Shown here piece by piece: positions 26,720 through 35,711 of a stretch of DNA of 64,000 nt. Under the pieces are notes generated by a model that saw only the letters and a program-made list of their open reading frames with translations, was not told where the DNA came from and ran no database searches. The stretch is from Clostridiales bacterium (GTDB taxonomy: Bacteria > Bacillota > Clostridia > Oscillospirales > Oscillospiraceae): positions 1 to 64,000 of the forward strand of contig DUOX01000012.1 of assembly GCA_012838665.1 (NCBI GenBank). Reading direction: 5' to 3'. The number at the start of each line of letters is the position of its first letter. The stretch's first letter is position 1. The translations under genes and the position numbers were made by a program.

Positions 26720-26744
26720 GGCTTCAATAAGCAGGACCGGGTGG

Positions 26745-29015
26745 TTATGTCAGGGACTGTTTAAATCTCTGCATTATAGTGGCAACCTGGGCCCTGGTAG
26801 CGCTTTCCTGAGGTGCGAAGATAAGAGCGCCTTCCCGCTCCATTCCGTTTATAAGCTTTGCGCCTACAGCCCATTCCACGGCGGCACGTGCATAGGACGA
26901 GACAGCGCCTGAATCCCGGAAAGGTAAATCCGCGGCCACACCGGTGTTATGGCCTGCCCAGGCGGCGTAGCGGTACAAAATGGCGGCCATTTGCTCCCGG
27001 GTAACATCATCATCGGGCCTAAAACTTCCGTCGTCATAGCCTTTGACTATTCCGTTTTGCGAGGCCCAGACAATGGCATCCGAATACCACTTTCCGGCAG
27101 CCACATCGGTAAAAGCTCCCTTATGGCCGTATACCTTGGGAGAGCCGGCCAGCCTGTGCAGCACCGTGGCGAACATGGCCCGGGACATATTCTCATCCGG
27201 GCAGAATTCCGTATCCGATACCCCGTTAAAAAGGCCCTCTTTGACCACAAAACTTACGGCATCAAAATACCATGCTCCCTGAGCGACGTCTTCAAATCTG
27301 CCGGGAGGATAGACTACCTTTACCGGAATTGTCACGCTTTTGTCTCCCGCCGACACATTGATGCTCCCGGACGCAGGCCTGTCCGAGGCCGTAAATATGC
27401 CCGTGGCGCTTATGCCGCCAATATCGCCCTCAACAGACCAGTCGTAACAGTCATCGGAAGATATCAGCGGGCGACGGTTATATATGGCCTCGGCCGTTAA
27501 ATCCACGCTTTGTTCCACCTGAATTTCCAGAGCGGACACGGTTTTGCCGGTGGCTTCGTTTTTTATGCTTATTCTGTCTGGTGTATATATCACCGTCAGC
27601 GCCGCATCGGCTCCGGCAAGCCCCTCTGCCGTAACGCTGACCGCTCCCGTGCCGGAACCGGAAGCCTTAAATACTCCATCAGGTCCGATGACCCCCAGGC
27701 CCTCCGTGACCGAATAGTTCACCTGCTGTGTCAAGGGCGCCGCAAAGCCAAACTCATCCGCCGACTTTGCGGTGAAACTGACCGTGGCCCCGGAGAGCAT
27801 CTTCACCGAGTAGGGATATATAGCCAGCTGAGTGGCGATGCCTGTGGGTTTTTCCTTCGTCACAAGCATTATGTAGTTGGTCACAGCTCTCTGGTAACCG
27901 CCGGAAGGGCTGTTAATCTGGGACAGGGAGCTGTCTCCTATGTACATTGCATTCAGGCTTGTTGAACCGCCCCCGTCCATAATGGCAGCCTCCACGCAAC
28001 CAAGCTCTATCAGCCGGTTCGCCACTTGGGTCATGGTTGCCCCCACACTGTGGCCGGATTTTCTCCCATCTATCGTATAGAGGACCAATGTCCCGTCAGT
28101 CTTTATTCCTATGGCGGTCCGGGGAGCGGCGGCAGCTTCCAGCCCGGACTCCGCGTTCCCGTTTGTAACAAGCTTGTAGAGGGAGCCTACGGCCCATTTT
28201 ACATCATCCCACTCCGGGTCGCAGCTTACCTTTAAGGTTGCGGTATCCCCCGGCTTCAGGTTTTCGATTCCGTACTGTCTCCATTCATCGGCGGTTTCGG
28301 CAAGGCTCAGGACCATCTTGCCCTGGGGTATATCCACCGGTCCATCCGATTCCAATATCTCCTCCACCAGCAAAGTCAATTCGCAGTTGACCGTCAGATC
28401 CCCCCCGTCGATTACGCTGACTATCACATCGTGGCCGGGAGTGCTGTTTCTGGTGGTGGACGCGTAATTTTCGGTATAAAGGGCGTAGTTATAGGTGGTG
28501 CGTGTCTTGTTGATGGTACTCACCGGGTAGTTCTGGTTGCAAAGCGTCAGAGTGGTCTTCAACGCGGGCCTGCCTATGATTGCAGTGCCGTCATCCCGGA
28601 ACCCCACCGCCCAGTGGCCGCCGTCCGAGGACCTTAGTATTCCGTCAGTTATGACTATGCCCAGGGGCTGGTAGTCTGATGTGTTAAAATAGTCGCCGTT
28701 AATGCCGGCGATTACATGATAGCCTTTCGCCCTAAGCTGGTCGGCCATATTTGAAAAACTGCCGTAGCTCAATATTTTGGAGCCGTATGTAATCACTGGG
28801 AACACCGTGCTGTTAGGGGTATATTCGACATAGTTTTCCGTTCGGAAATCGGAGCCCGTCCAGTATACGCCCCGGGCCAGCTTCATGCCCACACCTAAAT
28901 TGGTACCTGCCCCGTCTACCCTGTCGCCCAGTACAGAGGCCCAGGCTGCGCCGGTAAGCAATAGTGAAAGCACAAGGAAAAAAGCCGTTGTCCTATTGAA
29001 TTTTCGTGTTTTCAT
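26745..29015 (-). CDS. Secreted S-layer-homology protein with phosphodiester glycosidase domain
   Basis: A 756-residue exported protein. A signal peptide (about 1-27, ending AWA) leads to an NAGPA-type phosphodiester-glycosidase domain (about 75-390; GINGDYFN and IMDGGGSTSL), two bacterial Ig-like stretches (about 395-570) and three SLH repeats at the C-terminus (each with a W/F-Y...A pattern and TR or SR, e.g. VTREQMAAILYRYA). SLH repeats bind pyruvylated wall polymer, so the enzyme is held on the cell surface and may cut sugar phosphodiesters of glycans. Substrate unknown. Own promoter and terminator. Confidence 0.87.
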   Translation of the reverse strand: MKTRKFNRTTAFFLVLSLLLTGAAWASVLGDRVDGAGTNLGVGMKLARGVYWTGSDFRTENYVEYTPNSTVFPVITYGSKILSYGSFSNMADQLRAKGYHVIAGINGDYFNTSDYQPLGIVITDGILRSSDGGHWAVGFRDDGTAIIGRPALKTTLTLCNQNYPVSTINKTRTTYNYALYTENYASTTRNSTPGHDVIVSVIDGGDLTVNCELTLLVEEILESDGPVDIPQGKMVLSLAETADEWRQYGIENLKPGDTATLKVSCDPEWDDVKWAVGSLYKLVTNGNAESGLEAAAAPRTAIGIKTDGTLVLYTIDGRKSGHSVGATMTQVANRLIELGCVEAAIMDGGGSTSLNAMYIGDSSLSQINSPSGGYQRAVTNYIMLVTKEKPTGIATQLAIYPYSVKMLSGATVSFTAKSADEFGFAAPLTQQVNYSVTEGLGVIGPDGVFKASGSGTGAVSVTAEGLAGADAALTVIYTPDRISIKNEATGKTVSALEIQVEQSVDLTAEAIYNRRPLISSDDCYDWSVEGDIGGISATGIFTASDRPASGSINVSAGDKSVTIPVKVVYPPGRFEDVAQGAWYFDAVSFVVKEGLFNGVSDTEFCPDENMSRAMFATVLHRLAGSPKVYGHKGAFTDVAAGKWYSDAIVWASQNGIVKGYDDGSFRPDDDVTREQMAAILYRYAAWAGHNTGVAADLPFRDSGAVSSYARAAVEWAVGAKLINGMEREGALIFAPQESATRAQVATIMQRFKQSLT

Positions 29016-29100
29016 TATGTATATACCTTTCTTGGGGAAATATATTTATATCTGAAATTAAATCCGCAGGGCACAAAACTATCCGGATATTGCTAATGAA

Positions 29101-29129
29101 AATTTATCATGTTTAGTTATTTTTTTCAA
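29101..29129 (-). promoter_or_regulatory. Promoter of the SLH protein gene
   Basis: Minus strand TTGAAA (29129-29124), 17-base spacer, TAAATT (29106-29101), about 85 bases upstream of the start. The 400-base gap 29016-29414 otherwise holds a GCGGCTT/AAGCCGC hairpin near 29262 and the two structures listed next. Confidence 0.5.
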
Positions 29130-29296
29130 CCCGCGATACTCATTTGACGACCCTAAGCTGACAACGTTTCCCTGCCGCATGGTTTTATATGCTTAAATTT
29201 TCAAAAAAGCAAAATTTCCGGGATTTTGGCACAGCAGGAATCTAAAATATTCATTTATTTGCGGCTTAAAAGCCGCCCAAGCGCTTCTTTACATAC

Positions 29297-29335
29297 GTAA
29301 ATGAGGCCCTGCTCAAAGCGCAGGGCCTCATTTAC
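29297..29335. repeat. 16-bp inverted repeat
   Basis: GTAAATGAGGCCCTGC and its exact complement around a seven-base loop. No T-run follows on either strand; it may be an extra barrier to readthrough between the permease and SLH genes or an RNA-protecting hairpin. Confidence 0.4.
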
Positions 29336-29367
29336 AATACAGCCTGTTTTCATTAAGCGGCCAAAAC

Positions 29368-29398
29368 AAAAACAGGGTCAAAAGAGACCCTGTTTTTT
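29368..29398 (-). terminator. Terminator of the purine permease gene
   Basis: AAAAACAGGGTC/GACCCTGTTTTT stem with A- and T-runs on both sides, 17 bases past the permease stop; could work in both directions. Confidence 0.85.
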
Positions 29399-29414
29399 AT
29401 ACTAAAGAAATTCC

Positions 29415-30770
29415 TTAGATGATAGCCAGCAGTACAAAGTTGAGTATGAAGAGTAATGCAGAAACCCAGAGAATGGGGTGGATTTCTTTTGCTTCCTTTT
29501 TAAAGATTTTAACTATGCAATAGAAAATAAATCCGGTGGCAATACCATAGGATATGCTGTAACACAGAGCCATAAAGACACCGGCAAAGAAAGCGGGAAT
29601 GGCCGTATCCAGATCCGTCCACTCAATATCTCTGAAGGAGGACAGCATCATTACGCCAACCAACACAAGGGCGGGAGCCGTTGCGGCAGAGGGGATCGCG
29701 CTGACAAAGGTTGCAAGGAAAGCACTAAGGGCAAAGCATATGACAACTACCACGCTGGTAAGGCCGGTGCGTCCGCCGGCACCTATGCCAGCTGCGCTCT
29801 CCACATAGGTTGTGGTGTTGGAGGTACCGAAAATTGAACCGATAGATGTGGCTATGGCGTCTGCGAACAAGGCCCTATCCATCTTGGATTTGAAGCCGGC
29901 GCTGGATTCCATGGCTTTCTCGTCTTCCTCGCTGAAAATACCGCTGCGGCGGCCGGTTCCGATAAAGGTACCTATGGTGTCAAATGTGTCAGTAAGGGAG
30001 AAGGCAAAAATAGTCACCAGCACGAGGGGGATCTTCGCTGCGTCAGAAAACAGGGAACCAAGTCCCTCAGAGGTAAAAATGGCGCCGAAGGTGGTGGGCA
30101 GGGCCGCGCATGCCTCGCTGAAGCTTACCGTATCCGCGGTGGCTGTCAGGCCCATGGGGATACCAATAATGGTTGTGACAATGATTCCTATAAGTATAGC
30201 GCCCTTAACCTTGAGAACCAGGAGAACCACTGTAAGCACAAGGCCGATAATAAAGAGCCAAAATGCCGGCTGGTTCAGGGTGGCAAGGGCAGGAACACCT
30301 GCGTCGAAGTTGACAATTCCCACGTTAAGCACGCCTATGTATGCGATAAAGATGCCGATACCGCCGCCGATGGCGTTCTGAAGACTGCTGGGAATTGCTT
30401 TGATTATGTGCTTACGGATTTTTGTAACGGTAATAATAATGTTGACAAGGCCGCAAATGAAGACCATCGACAATGCCTGCTGCCAGGTAAATCCGAGACC
30501 AAAGCAAACTGTGTAAACAAAGAATGCGTTAAGTCCCATTCCGGGGGCTTGGGCGTAGGGCACGTTGGCGAACAGGCCCATAACCAGTGTTCCGATGATG
30601 GATGATATAATGGTGGCAAGAAACACTGCGCCCCATTCCATACCCGACTGGCTGAGTATGCTGGGGTTCACCGCAATTATGTAGGCCATGGTGAAAAACG
30701 TGGTAATACCTGCGATAATCTCCGTAGATACTGTAGTCCCGTTTTCCTTAAGTTTAAAAAACTTTTGCAT
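29415..30770 (-). CDS. pbuG: Guanine/hypoxanthine/adenine permease (AzgA-type NCS2)
   Basis: A 451-residue, roughly 12-14-segment membrane transporter that imports purine bases by proton symport. It has the AzgA-type opening TEIIAGITTFFTMAYII, the QAPGMGLNAFF motif near residue 76, SLTDTFDTIGTFIGTGRRSG near residue 257 and ESAAGIGAGGRTGL. The guanine-type riboswitch in its leader supports guanine/hypoxanthine as the regulated cargo. The ribosome binding site GGGGAGG is buried in a leader hairpin (see below). Confidence 0.92.
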   Translation of the reverse strand: MQKFFKLKENGTTVSTEIIAGITTFFTMAYIIAVNPSILSQSGMEWGAVFLATIISSIIGTLVMGLFANVPYAQAPGMGLNAFFVYTVCFGLGFTWQQALSMVFICGLVNIIITVTKIRKHIIKAIPSSLQNAIGGGIGIFIAYIGVLNVGIVNFDAGVPALATLNQPAFWLFIIGLVLTVVLLVLKVKGAILIGIIVTTIIGIPMGLTATADTVSFSEACAALPTTFGAIFTSEGLGSLFSDAAKIPLVLVTIFAFSLTDTFDTIGTFIGTGRRSGIFSEEDEKAMESSAGFKSKMDRALFADAIATSIGSIFGTSNTTTYVESAAGIGAGGRTGLTSVVVVICFALSAFLATFVSAIPSAATAPALVLVGVMMLSSFRDIEWTDLDTAIPAFFAGVFMALCYSISYGIATGFIFYCIVKIFKKEAKEIHPILWVSALLFILNFVLLAII

Positions 30771-30776
30771 AAAAAA

Positions 30777-30891
30777 ATCCTCCCCTTTTTATTACCCAAC
30801 AAACGGAGGATGAGAACCAAGCCAAACAACCTAGTTAAACTATAATTATAATAACCAGTCATGTCTACCGCTTTGTTTTACAGTAGACATG
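30777..30891 (-). promoter_or_regulatory. Expression platform of the guanine riboswitch
   Basis: Two hairpins lie between the aptamer and the start codon. CATGTCTAC/GTAGACATG (30891-30883 with 30868-30860) forms a 9-bp stem close to the aptamer. Next to the gene, ATCCTCC (30811-30805) pairs with GGAGGAT (30783-30777), which contains the Shine-Dalgarno, and six T's lead straight into the ATG. The second hairpin can therefore hide the ribosome site or act as a terminator at the very start of the gene. How ligand binding switches between the structures is not resolved by eye. Confidence 0.6.
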
Positions 30892-30899
30892 TAACTCCA

Positions 30900-30968
30900 C
30901 CTAATAGTCAAACAATTTACGGTTGTTTGGTAGAGACTTGGGACCCATATCGTCCGAATTATATTAGG
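30900..30968 (-). ncRNA. Guanine-class purine riboswitch aptamer
   Basis: On the minus strand the P1 strands CCTAATA (30968-30962) and TATTAGG (30906-30900) enclose two hairpins: TCGGACGATATGGGTCCCAAG with the P2 core and CTACC AAACAACCGTAAATTGTTTG for P3. The loops carry the usual kissing sequences. The specificity base is C in GACTAT (adenine-type aptamers have T, GATTAC), so it should bind guanine or hypoxanthine. It sits in front of the purine permease gene. Bases 30969-31106 hold only AT-rich sequence, probably the promoter. Confidence 0.92.
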
Positions 30969-31106
30969 TAATATTTAGTTTAACAATATATTAACTTAAA
31001 CAAGCCTTTTTGGCAATATCTTTTTTAAAGTTCGTCATATTGTCTATTGAGCGGTTTTAGGATAAGCAATATGTCAATACTGTCCTAAGACTGTTTCCTA
31101 TGCTTG

Positions 31107-31622
31107 TTATAGCCGCTTACCGGCTTTAAACCTCCACAAGCGGTTTCTGTCCTCCTCTGAAGCATAATCTATGCCTACCCGCTTGTCCGGTATGATTAGA
31201 AACCTTTGCCCGTCGTCCTCTATCCAGAAGTCGGGGCAGGAATTTATACAAATTTCATTGAATTGCCCGTCTATCTCAAGCCTCTTTGTTAGCCGACCGG
31301 GCCCGGGAAAGCCCTCACAGGCACGGATTAAAACCGCCTGGGGCAGGTCCACTTCACCGGTTACGATATTCAGCAGCCAGTTGATACCATAGCAGAGATA
31401 AACATATATGGTACCGCTCTCCCGGTACAAAACACTGGCTCTTTTTGTACGGCCAAACCTAGCGTGGCAGGCGGTGTCCTCCTCCCCCCTGTAGCATTCG
31501 GTTTCCGTAATGCGGAGACGGATTTCATTGCCGTCGGGCAGGCGGCGCACAAGAATCTTTCCCACCAGATCCGGGCCTACTTCCAGGCAATCTCTTTGAA
31601 AAAAATCAGGACCAAGTTTCAA
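31107..31622 (-). CDS. DNA-3-methyladenine glycosylase (AAG/MPG family)
   Basis: Excises alkylated purines from DNA. The 171-residue protein carries the family features GKILVRR, the catalytic-region ITETECYRGEEDTACHA (about 39-55), TIYVYLCYGINWLLNIV (the intercalating-tyrosine stretch) and VLIRACEG near residue 92. It is a little shorter than the usual 190-210 residues, with a reduced C-terminus. It lies 21 bases downstream of gatD on the same strand and may be co-transcribed. Confidence 0.9.
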   Translation of the reverse strand: MKLGPDFFQRDCLEVGPDLVGKILVRRLPDGNEIRLRITETECYRGEEDTACHARFGRTKRASVLYRESGTIYVYLCYGINWLLNIVTGEVDLPQAVLIRACEGFPGPGRLTKRLEIDGQFNEICINSCPDFWIEDDGQRFLIIPDKRVGIDYASEEDRNRLWRFKAGKRL

Positions 31623-31643
31623 GCTATCACCAAACTTTCCATT

Positions 31644-32375
31644 CTATTTTTCCAACCTTGAAAGCATGAAATTATGGGCGTTGTTTTCCAGCGTATCATC
31701 CAGAGGCCCCAGAGCGCACCCCGGATATTTCCGCTCCAAGGCGGTCTGCAGGATAAAATCCGCCAAAGCCGGATTTTTGGGCAGCAGAGGGCCATGGCCA
31801 TAGCTGCCGAAGAAGTTCTTGTACCGGGCACCCTCAGTGCCGTCTTCCCCGTTGTTGCCGTAACCCTTAATAACCCTGCCCAGGGGGGACACCCCCTCCC
31901 CCAGATATATGCGCCCGCTGTGGTTTTCAAAACTTACAACACGGCTGCCCCCGGAATCTTCCCCGCACTCAAACAGGCAGTCCCCTGTCAGCCGTTCATG
32001 GCCCAGCCTGGTGTAAAAGTTTACAGCCCCGGCGCAGTCCACCCTGTCGCCCTCAGGTGTAATGCAGTATTTTCCCATGAGCTCATAACCTTCACAGACG
32101 GCAAGCACCGTTACTCCCGAGTCCACCGCAGCCACAAGCTGGGCAGCCCTGCCGTTGTAAAGGTCGTTTATCAGGGGCTGCTGAGGTGTGGACATGCCGC
32201 CGCCAATAAAAATTATATCGAAATCGCAGAGATCCGCCGCCTCCCCCACGGGAAGCCCTATGGTTTGGACCTCAATCCCGCGCCATTGGAGACGCCTGCG
32301 CAGACAGATGATATTCCCCTGATCCCCATACAGGTTCAGCACATCCGGATATAACTGGCATATTTTAATTTCCAT
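31644..32375 (-). CDS. gatD: Lipid II isoglutaminyl synthase, glutaminase subunit GatD
   Basis: Supplies ammonia from glutamine to MurT for amidation of D-isoglutamate in the peptidoglycan stem. The 243-residue class-I-like amidotransferase has the nucleophile C94 in LAVCEGYELMG, matching the known GatD cysteine, FIGGGMSTPQQ near residue 57 and SYGHGPLLPKNP carrying the probable catalytic histidine. ATG at 32375 follows GGGAG; five bases separate it from the murT stop, the usual murT-gatD order. Confidence 0.93.
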   Translation of the reverse strand: MEIKICQLYPDVLNLYGDQGNIICLRRRLQWRGIEVQTIGLPVGEAADLCDFDIIFIGGGMSTPQQPLINDLYNGRAAQLVAAVDSGVTVLAVCEGYELMGKYCITPEGDRVDCAGAVNFYTRLGHERLTGDCLFECGEDSGGSRVVSFENHSGRIYLGEGVSPLGRVIKGYGNNGEDGTEGARYKNFFGSYGHGPLLPKNPALADFILQTALERKYPGCALGPLDDTLENNAHNFMLSRLEK

Positions 32376-32380
32376 ATTAA

Positions 32381-33751
32381 CTACTCCCAAAAATCCTTCA
32401 AGCCATATTTTCCGGCAATTTTCTCCCTAAGCTCCATCATTGCGCTGTAGGTGGGCATGATTACAACGGGCTTATCCTGCCCAGCCATGGCATCAATAAG
32501 CTGGTCATAATCCGGTATGACACGCAGCTTTTCTACGGGCAGGCCTGCATACTTCAGGCGCAGGGCCATCTCATGTGCCCGGATGCCGGAAGCAATGACA
32601 CCCGAAAGCCTGTCCCCCATGGTTCCGAGGATTTCAAAACTCACGTCCCAAATCCATGACACGTCCCTGCCGTCCCCCACATTGTCGTTGAGGCAGATGA
32701 CAAAGAGGGCCTGCCCATCCATATTGGACAGGAAATTCAGCACCTGGTTGCAGCCTGCGGGATTCTTGACAAGTATCATGCGGGCCGAAACCCCGCCGAG
32801 CGGGAGTTTCTCCATCCTGCCAAAGCCGCTTTCAACCCCTGCCAGTGCCCTTGCGGCTGCATCTTTTGAAATACCCAGCGCCAGGGCAACTGCCATTCCG
32901 GCTGCGGCATTATAAATATTGTAGCCGCCGGGGATGCTGATGCAGGCTACAAGAGTTTCGCCGTCTACCAGCATTTCCACCGTTGTGCTGTCGGCGCTCT
33001 GGTTCAGAATCTTCCCGACAGCCACCCGGGGCTGGGGCCGCTTATAGCCGCATTTGGGGCAGTTAAAGCCCCCCAGATGGCCGTAGGTGGAGTAATCGTA
33101 TTCATATCTGGCCTTGCAGAAAATGCAGTGGGCGGCATCGGAGACTTCGGGGATGCGCTCCCTGTAAATCTCAGTATCCACACCATAGAAAATCACCTGG
33201 TTCTCAATTTCCCTGGCAATTGAGGCTGAAAGGGAGCAGTCGGCGTTCAGGCATATTACGGCGCTGGGGGAGTTTTTTATACCCGCTTTAACATTCTCCA
33301 GAGTATTCATGACATCCCCGAACCTGTCCAGCTGGTCCCCGAATATATTGGTAACCAACACTACGACGGGGTTTATATATTTACAAACCATTACGGAGGC
33401 GGCCTCGTCACATTCAATAACGGCGTAGTCGCATTTTGGTTTGCCCGTAACTTTTGAATGCATGGCAAACTCCGCCACTATGCCCTGAATCAGGTTGGCA
33501 CCGGAACGGTTTGCGAAATAGCTGAGCCCTGCCTCCGTAAGTATCTGTTCCACAATCCGGGAACTGGTGGTCTTTCCGTTTGTGCCCGTTATCACGATGG
33601 TTTTCACGTCCCGGGCAAGGGTCCGAAGAATGTCCGGACAAATCTTCAGGGCCACCTTTCCCGGCAGGGCAGTGCCGCCCCTGCCCAATATCCGCAGGCC
33701 AAACCGTGTCAGCCTGCTTGCAATTATGGAAAATATAATTCTAAGTTTCAT
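32381..33751 (-). CDS. murT: Lipid II isoglutaminyl synthase, ligase subunit MurT
   Basis: Mur-ligase-like partner of GatD, about 456 residues. It has the ATP loop VITGTNGKTTSSR near residue 54, the zinc-ribbon insertion CIFCKARY...CPKCGYKRP (about 196-221) that marks MurT, and the C-terminal DUF1727 domain with DVSWIWDVSFE. The two form the heterodimer that amidates lipid II. I place the start at the ATG at 33751; an in-frame TTG at 33760 is possible and no strong ribosome site is visible for either. Confidence 0.92.
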   Translation of the reverse strand: MKLRIIFSIIASRLTRFGLRILGRGGTALPGKVALKICPDILRTLARDVKTIVITGTNGKTTSSRIVEQILTEAGLSYFANRSGANLIQGIVAEFAMHSKVTGKPKCDYAVIECDEAASVMVCKYINPVVVLVTNIFGDQLDRFGDVMNTLENVKAGIKNSPSAVICLNADCSLSASIAREIENQVIFYGVDTEIYRERIPEVSDAAHCIFCKARYEYDYSTYGHLGGFNCPKCGYKRPQPRVAVGKILNQSADSTTVEMLVDGETLVACISIPGGYNIYNAAAGMAVALALGISKDAAARALAGVESGFGRMEKLPLGGVSARMILVKNPAGCNQVLNFLSNMDGQALFVICLNDNVGDGRDVSWIWDVSFEILGTMGDRLSGVIASGIRAHEMALRLKYAGLPVEKLRVIPDYDQLIDAMAGQDKPVVIMPTYSAMMELREKIAGKYGLKDFWE

Positions 33752-33772
33752 ACTGCACAACAGCAGGGCGTT

Positions 33773-34831
33773 TTAGAATTCAAGGTATTCATAGGAATAG
33801 GCCCCGCCCTTCTCCTTAAAGTTTTTGGACAGTCCCGGGGTCACCACAACCCGGTTATCGTCGGTTATCAGAATAAGCTCACAGTCCCCGTATTCACGGT
33901 AGTATTCCAAGGCTCCCTCCTCCCCCAGGATAAAGAGGGCGGTGGAAAGGGCGTCTGAAAAAGCCCCGCTTTCACAGACAACGGTGACGGAAAGCAGGTT
34001 TGAGTCGGCCGGATAGCCGGTTTTAGGGTCTAAAATGTGATGATAGACAACACCGTCTTTGGTAAAATAACGCTCATATGAGCCGGAGGTAACCACTGCC
34101 GCCTCCGCAATATCAAGAATGCCCACATAGCCACCCGTATTTTGGGGATCCTGAACCGCCACGGACCACAGGCTTCCGTCGGGCTTTATCCCCAGGGTCT
34201 GGACATCGCCGCCAAGGGAAATGATGGCGCTTTTAACTCCTACCCCTTTCATGGCTTCCACGGCCTTCTGGGCGGCATATCCTTTAGCAAGGGCGCCGAA
34301 GGTCAGGGCCGCTCCATCGGGAACGGAGGCTTCAGCCCGCCCGGGGGCTAACCCGCCCCCCGATTTCACCTCAACGCCGTCCAGGCCCGCATCTTCCAAA
34401 AGGGCCTCAAGCTCTCCTGCGTCCGGGACCCGGTATTGCTGGTCAATGAAGCCCCAGGCCCTGACTATTTTGTATATGCTGGGGTCAAGGGCCCCGCCGC
34501 TGCGCCTGTTTACCTGCCGGGCCACTTCCAGGAGATTATAAATGTCAGAAGATACCTCAGTTAATTCCCCGGCATTTGCATTTATCCTGTATAAATCGCT
34601 GTCCTCTTTTTCCGGGTCCAGCCTGCTGTCCAGCTCGTTTATTATCTCATCTGCGACCTTTATTCCCTCATCGGCCTTGGGGCCGTAGGCGGTCAAAGAC
34701 ATAAAGGTGTCCATGGCAAAGAGCTGGTTCTCCTGTTTTTCGTTCTCCGTGCTGCAGCCCCAGAGAGGGATAAACAGGAAAAGAGCCAGGGCGGCCGCTA
34801 TCAGCCTACATCTCCTCTCGGTGCTGCTCAT
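33773..34831 (-). CDS. apbE: FAD:protein FMN transferase, lipoprotein (ApbE)
   Basis: Attaches FMN covalently to threonine of extracytoplasmic flavoproteins such as RnfG/RnfD or fumarate-reductase-like enzymes. The 352-residue protein begins with a lipoprotein signal (lipobox around LWGC, cysteine near residue 26). ApbE landmarks are FMSLTAYG, GALAKGYAAQKA, ISLGGDVQTLG and HHILDPKTGYPA; DALSTALFILG holds the metal site. No flavinylated partner lies in the window. Its start overlaps the end of the upstream aldo/keto reductase remnant by 26 bases. Confidence 0.93.
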   Translation of the reverse strand: MSSTERRCRLIAAALALFLFIPLWGCSTENEKQENQLFAMDTFMSLTAYGPKADEGIKVADEIINELDSRLDPEKEDSDLYRINANAGELTEVSSDIYNLLEVARQVNRRSGGALDPSIYKIVRAWGFIDQQYRVPDAGELEALLEDAGLDGVEVKSGGGLAPGRAEASVPDGAALTFGALAKGYAAQKAVEAMKGVGVKSAIISLGGDVQTLGIKPDGSLWSVAVQDPQNTGGYVGILDIAEAAVVTSGSYERYFTKDGVVYHHILDPKTGYPADSNLLSVTVVCESGAFSDALSTALFILGEEGALEYYREYGDCELILITDDNRVVVTPGLSKNFKEKGGAYSYEYLEF

Positions 34832-35219
34832 AAAAACTATTATAATCCTCCAGCATGTATTTTAAAAGTTCCGGAATATTCAAACCATAGGGACATTTGG
34901 ACCTGCATTGCCCGCATTGCATGCAGTCTTTAATTCGGCTCATTTTCTCCCGCCACTCAGGGGTAAAATACTGCCGCCAGGGTGACCGGCGGAGAAGCAT
35001 ATTCATGACGATTTTATCCCTGACATGGGACAGGGCAAGGCCGATTTTTTCCTCGCTATCGGTATAGGAATTGGCCGTATCGAAAAAGTTTATGCCGCCG
35101 TCATAGGCCGCCTGGAGTATTTTAACGGCCTCTCCGGTTGAACAGCGCTGTATGGGCAGGCATCCCATTGCCGGCTTTGTCACGATAAGTCCCGTATTGC
35201 CAAGGCGAACCGTCTTCAT
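34806..35219 (-). pseudogene. Aldo/keto reductase with large internal deletion
   Basis: The 137-codon frame starts like a full Fe-S aldo/keto reductase (MKTVRLGNTGLIVTKPAMG, then INFFDTANSYTDSEEKIG with the catalytic D and Y region) and ends like one (CMQCGQCRSKCPYGLNIPEL, the ferredoxin-type tail), but the roughly 200 barrel residues between RDKIV and the tail are missing. The frame stays open across the junction. AGAGAGG precedes the ATG at 35219. It cannot form a complete barrel, so it is probably a deletion relic, or less likely a small Fe-S protein. Confidence 0.75.
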
Positions 35220-35344
35220 ACATAAAGCCTCTCTTGTGTCTAATTTAAGCCGTATAATGGTTATATATAAATAAAATGCCAACTTATGTCGGAAGTATAC
35301 CATAGAGCCTGCAAATCAGCAAGAATTCGTTGCATAACTTAATC

Positions 35345-35373
35345 TTTACATTGACCAATATTTTTGCTATAAT
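35345..35373 (+). promoter_or_regulatory. Promoter of tRNA-Arg
   Basis: TTTACA at 35345-35350, 17-base spacer, TATAAT at 35368-35373; the predicted start is about 8 bases before the mature tRNA. Confidence 0.7.
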
Positions 35374-35388
35374 GTCTTTTGTTCATTT

Positions 35389-35464
35389 GCGCCCGTAGCT
35401 CAGTGGATAGAGTGTCAGACTCCGACTCTGAAGGTCGCTGGTTCAAGTCCAGTCGGGCGTACCA
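35389..35464 (+). tRNA. tRNA-Arg (anticodon CCG)
   Basis: All arms can be drawn: acceptor GCGCCCG with CGGGCGT, D-arm GCTC/GAGT, anticodon stem TCAGA/TCTGA around CTCCGAC with CCG in the anticodon position, and T-stem GCTGG/CCAGT around TTCAAGT. The 3' CCA is encoded. It reads the Arg codon CGG. Downstream phage-like scraps suggest the locus has served as an integration site. Confidence 0.96.
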
Positions 35465-35472
35465 AATAAGAG

Positions 35473-35516
35473 AGCCCGGAAGCCTTGATTTATCAATGGT
35501 TTCCGGGCTTTTATTT
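35473..35516 (+). terminator. Terminator after tRNA-Arg
   Basis: AGCCCGGAA/TTCCGGGCT stem extended by CC/GG, followed by TTTTATTTTT. Confidence 0.85.
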
Positions 35517-35563
35517 TTCAGTTTTTTGGCTCTGCAAAAATGTCAAAAGTGCGTTTTTATGCG

Positions 35564-35589
35564 TTTTTACCCACCCAAGTGGGTAAAAA
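35564..35589. repeat. Inverted repeat in phage-like spacer
   Basis: TTTTTACCCAC and its complement around a CCAA loop (11-bp stem), preceded by a short direct repeat of GCGTTTTTAT/GCGTTTTTAC. A second hairpin-like segment with a T-run follows near 35621-35665. Confidence 0.45.
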
Positions 35590-35711
35590 TGGGTAAAATT
35601 TTTTAGATCATCAGACAAAAAATCTCCCCCACCATTCATTAATCGGTGAGGGGTTATTTTTTATTATCATTTCCTAAAATTGCTAGTTCAATAACAAAAG
35701 GGGGTTGGGTT

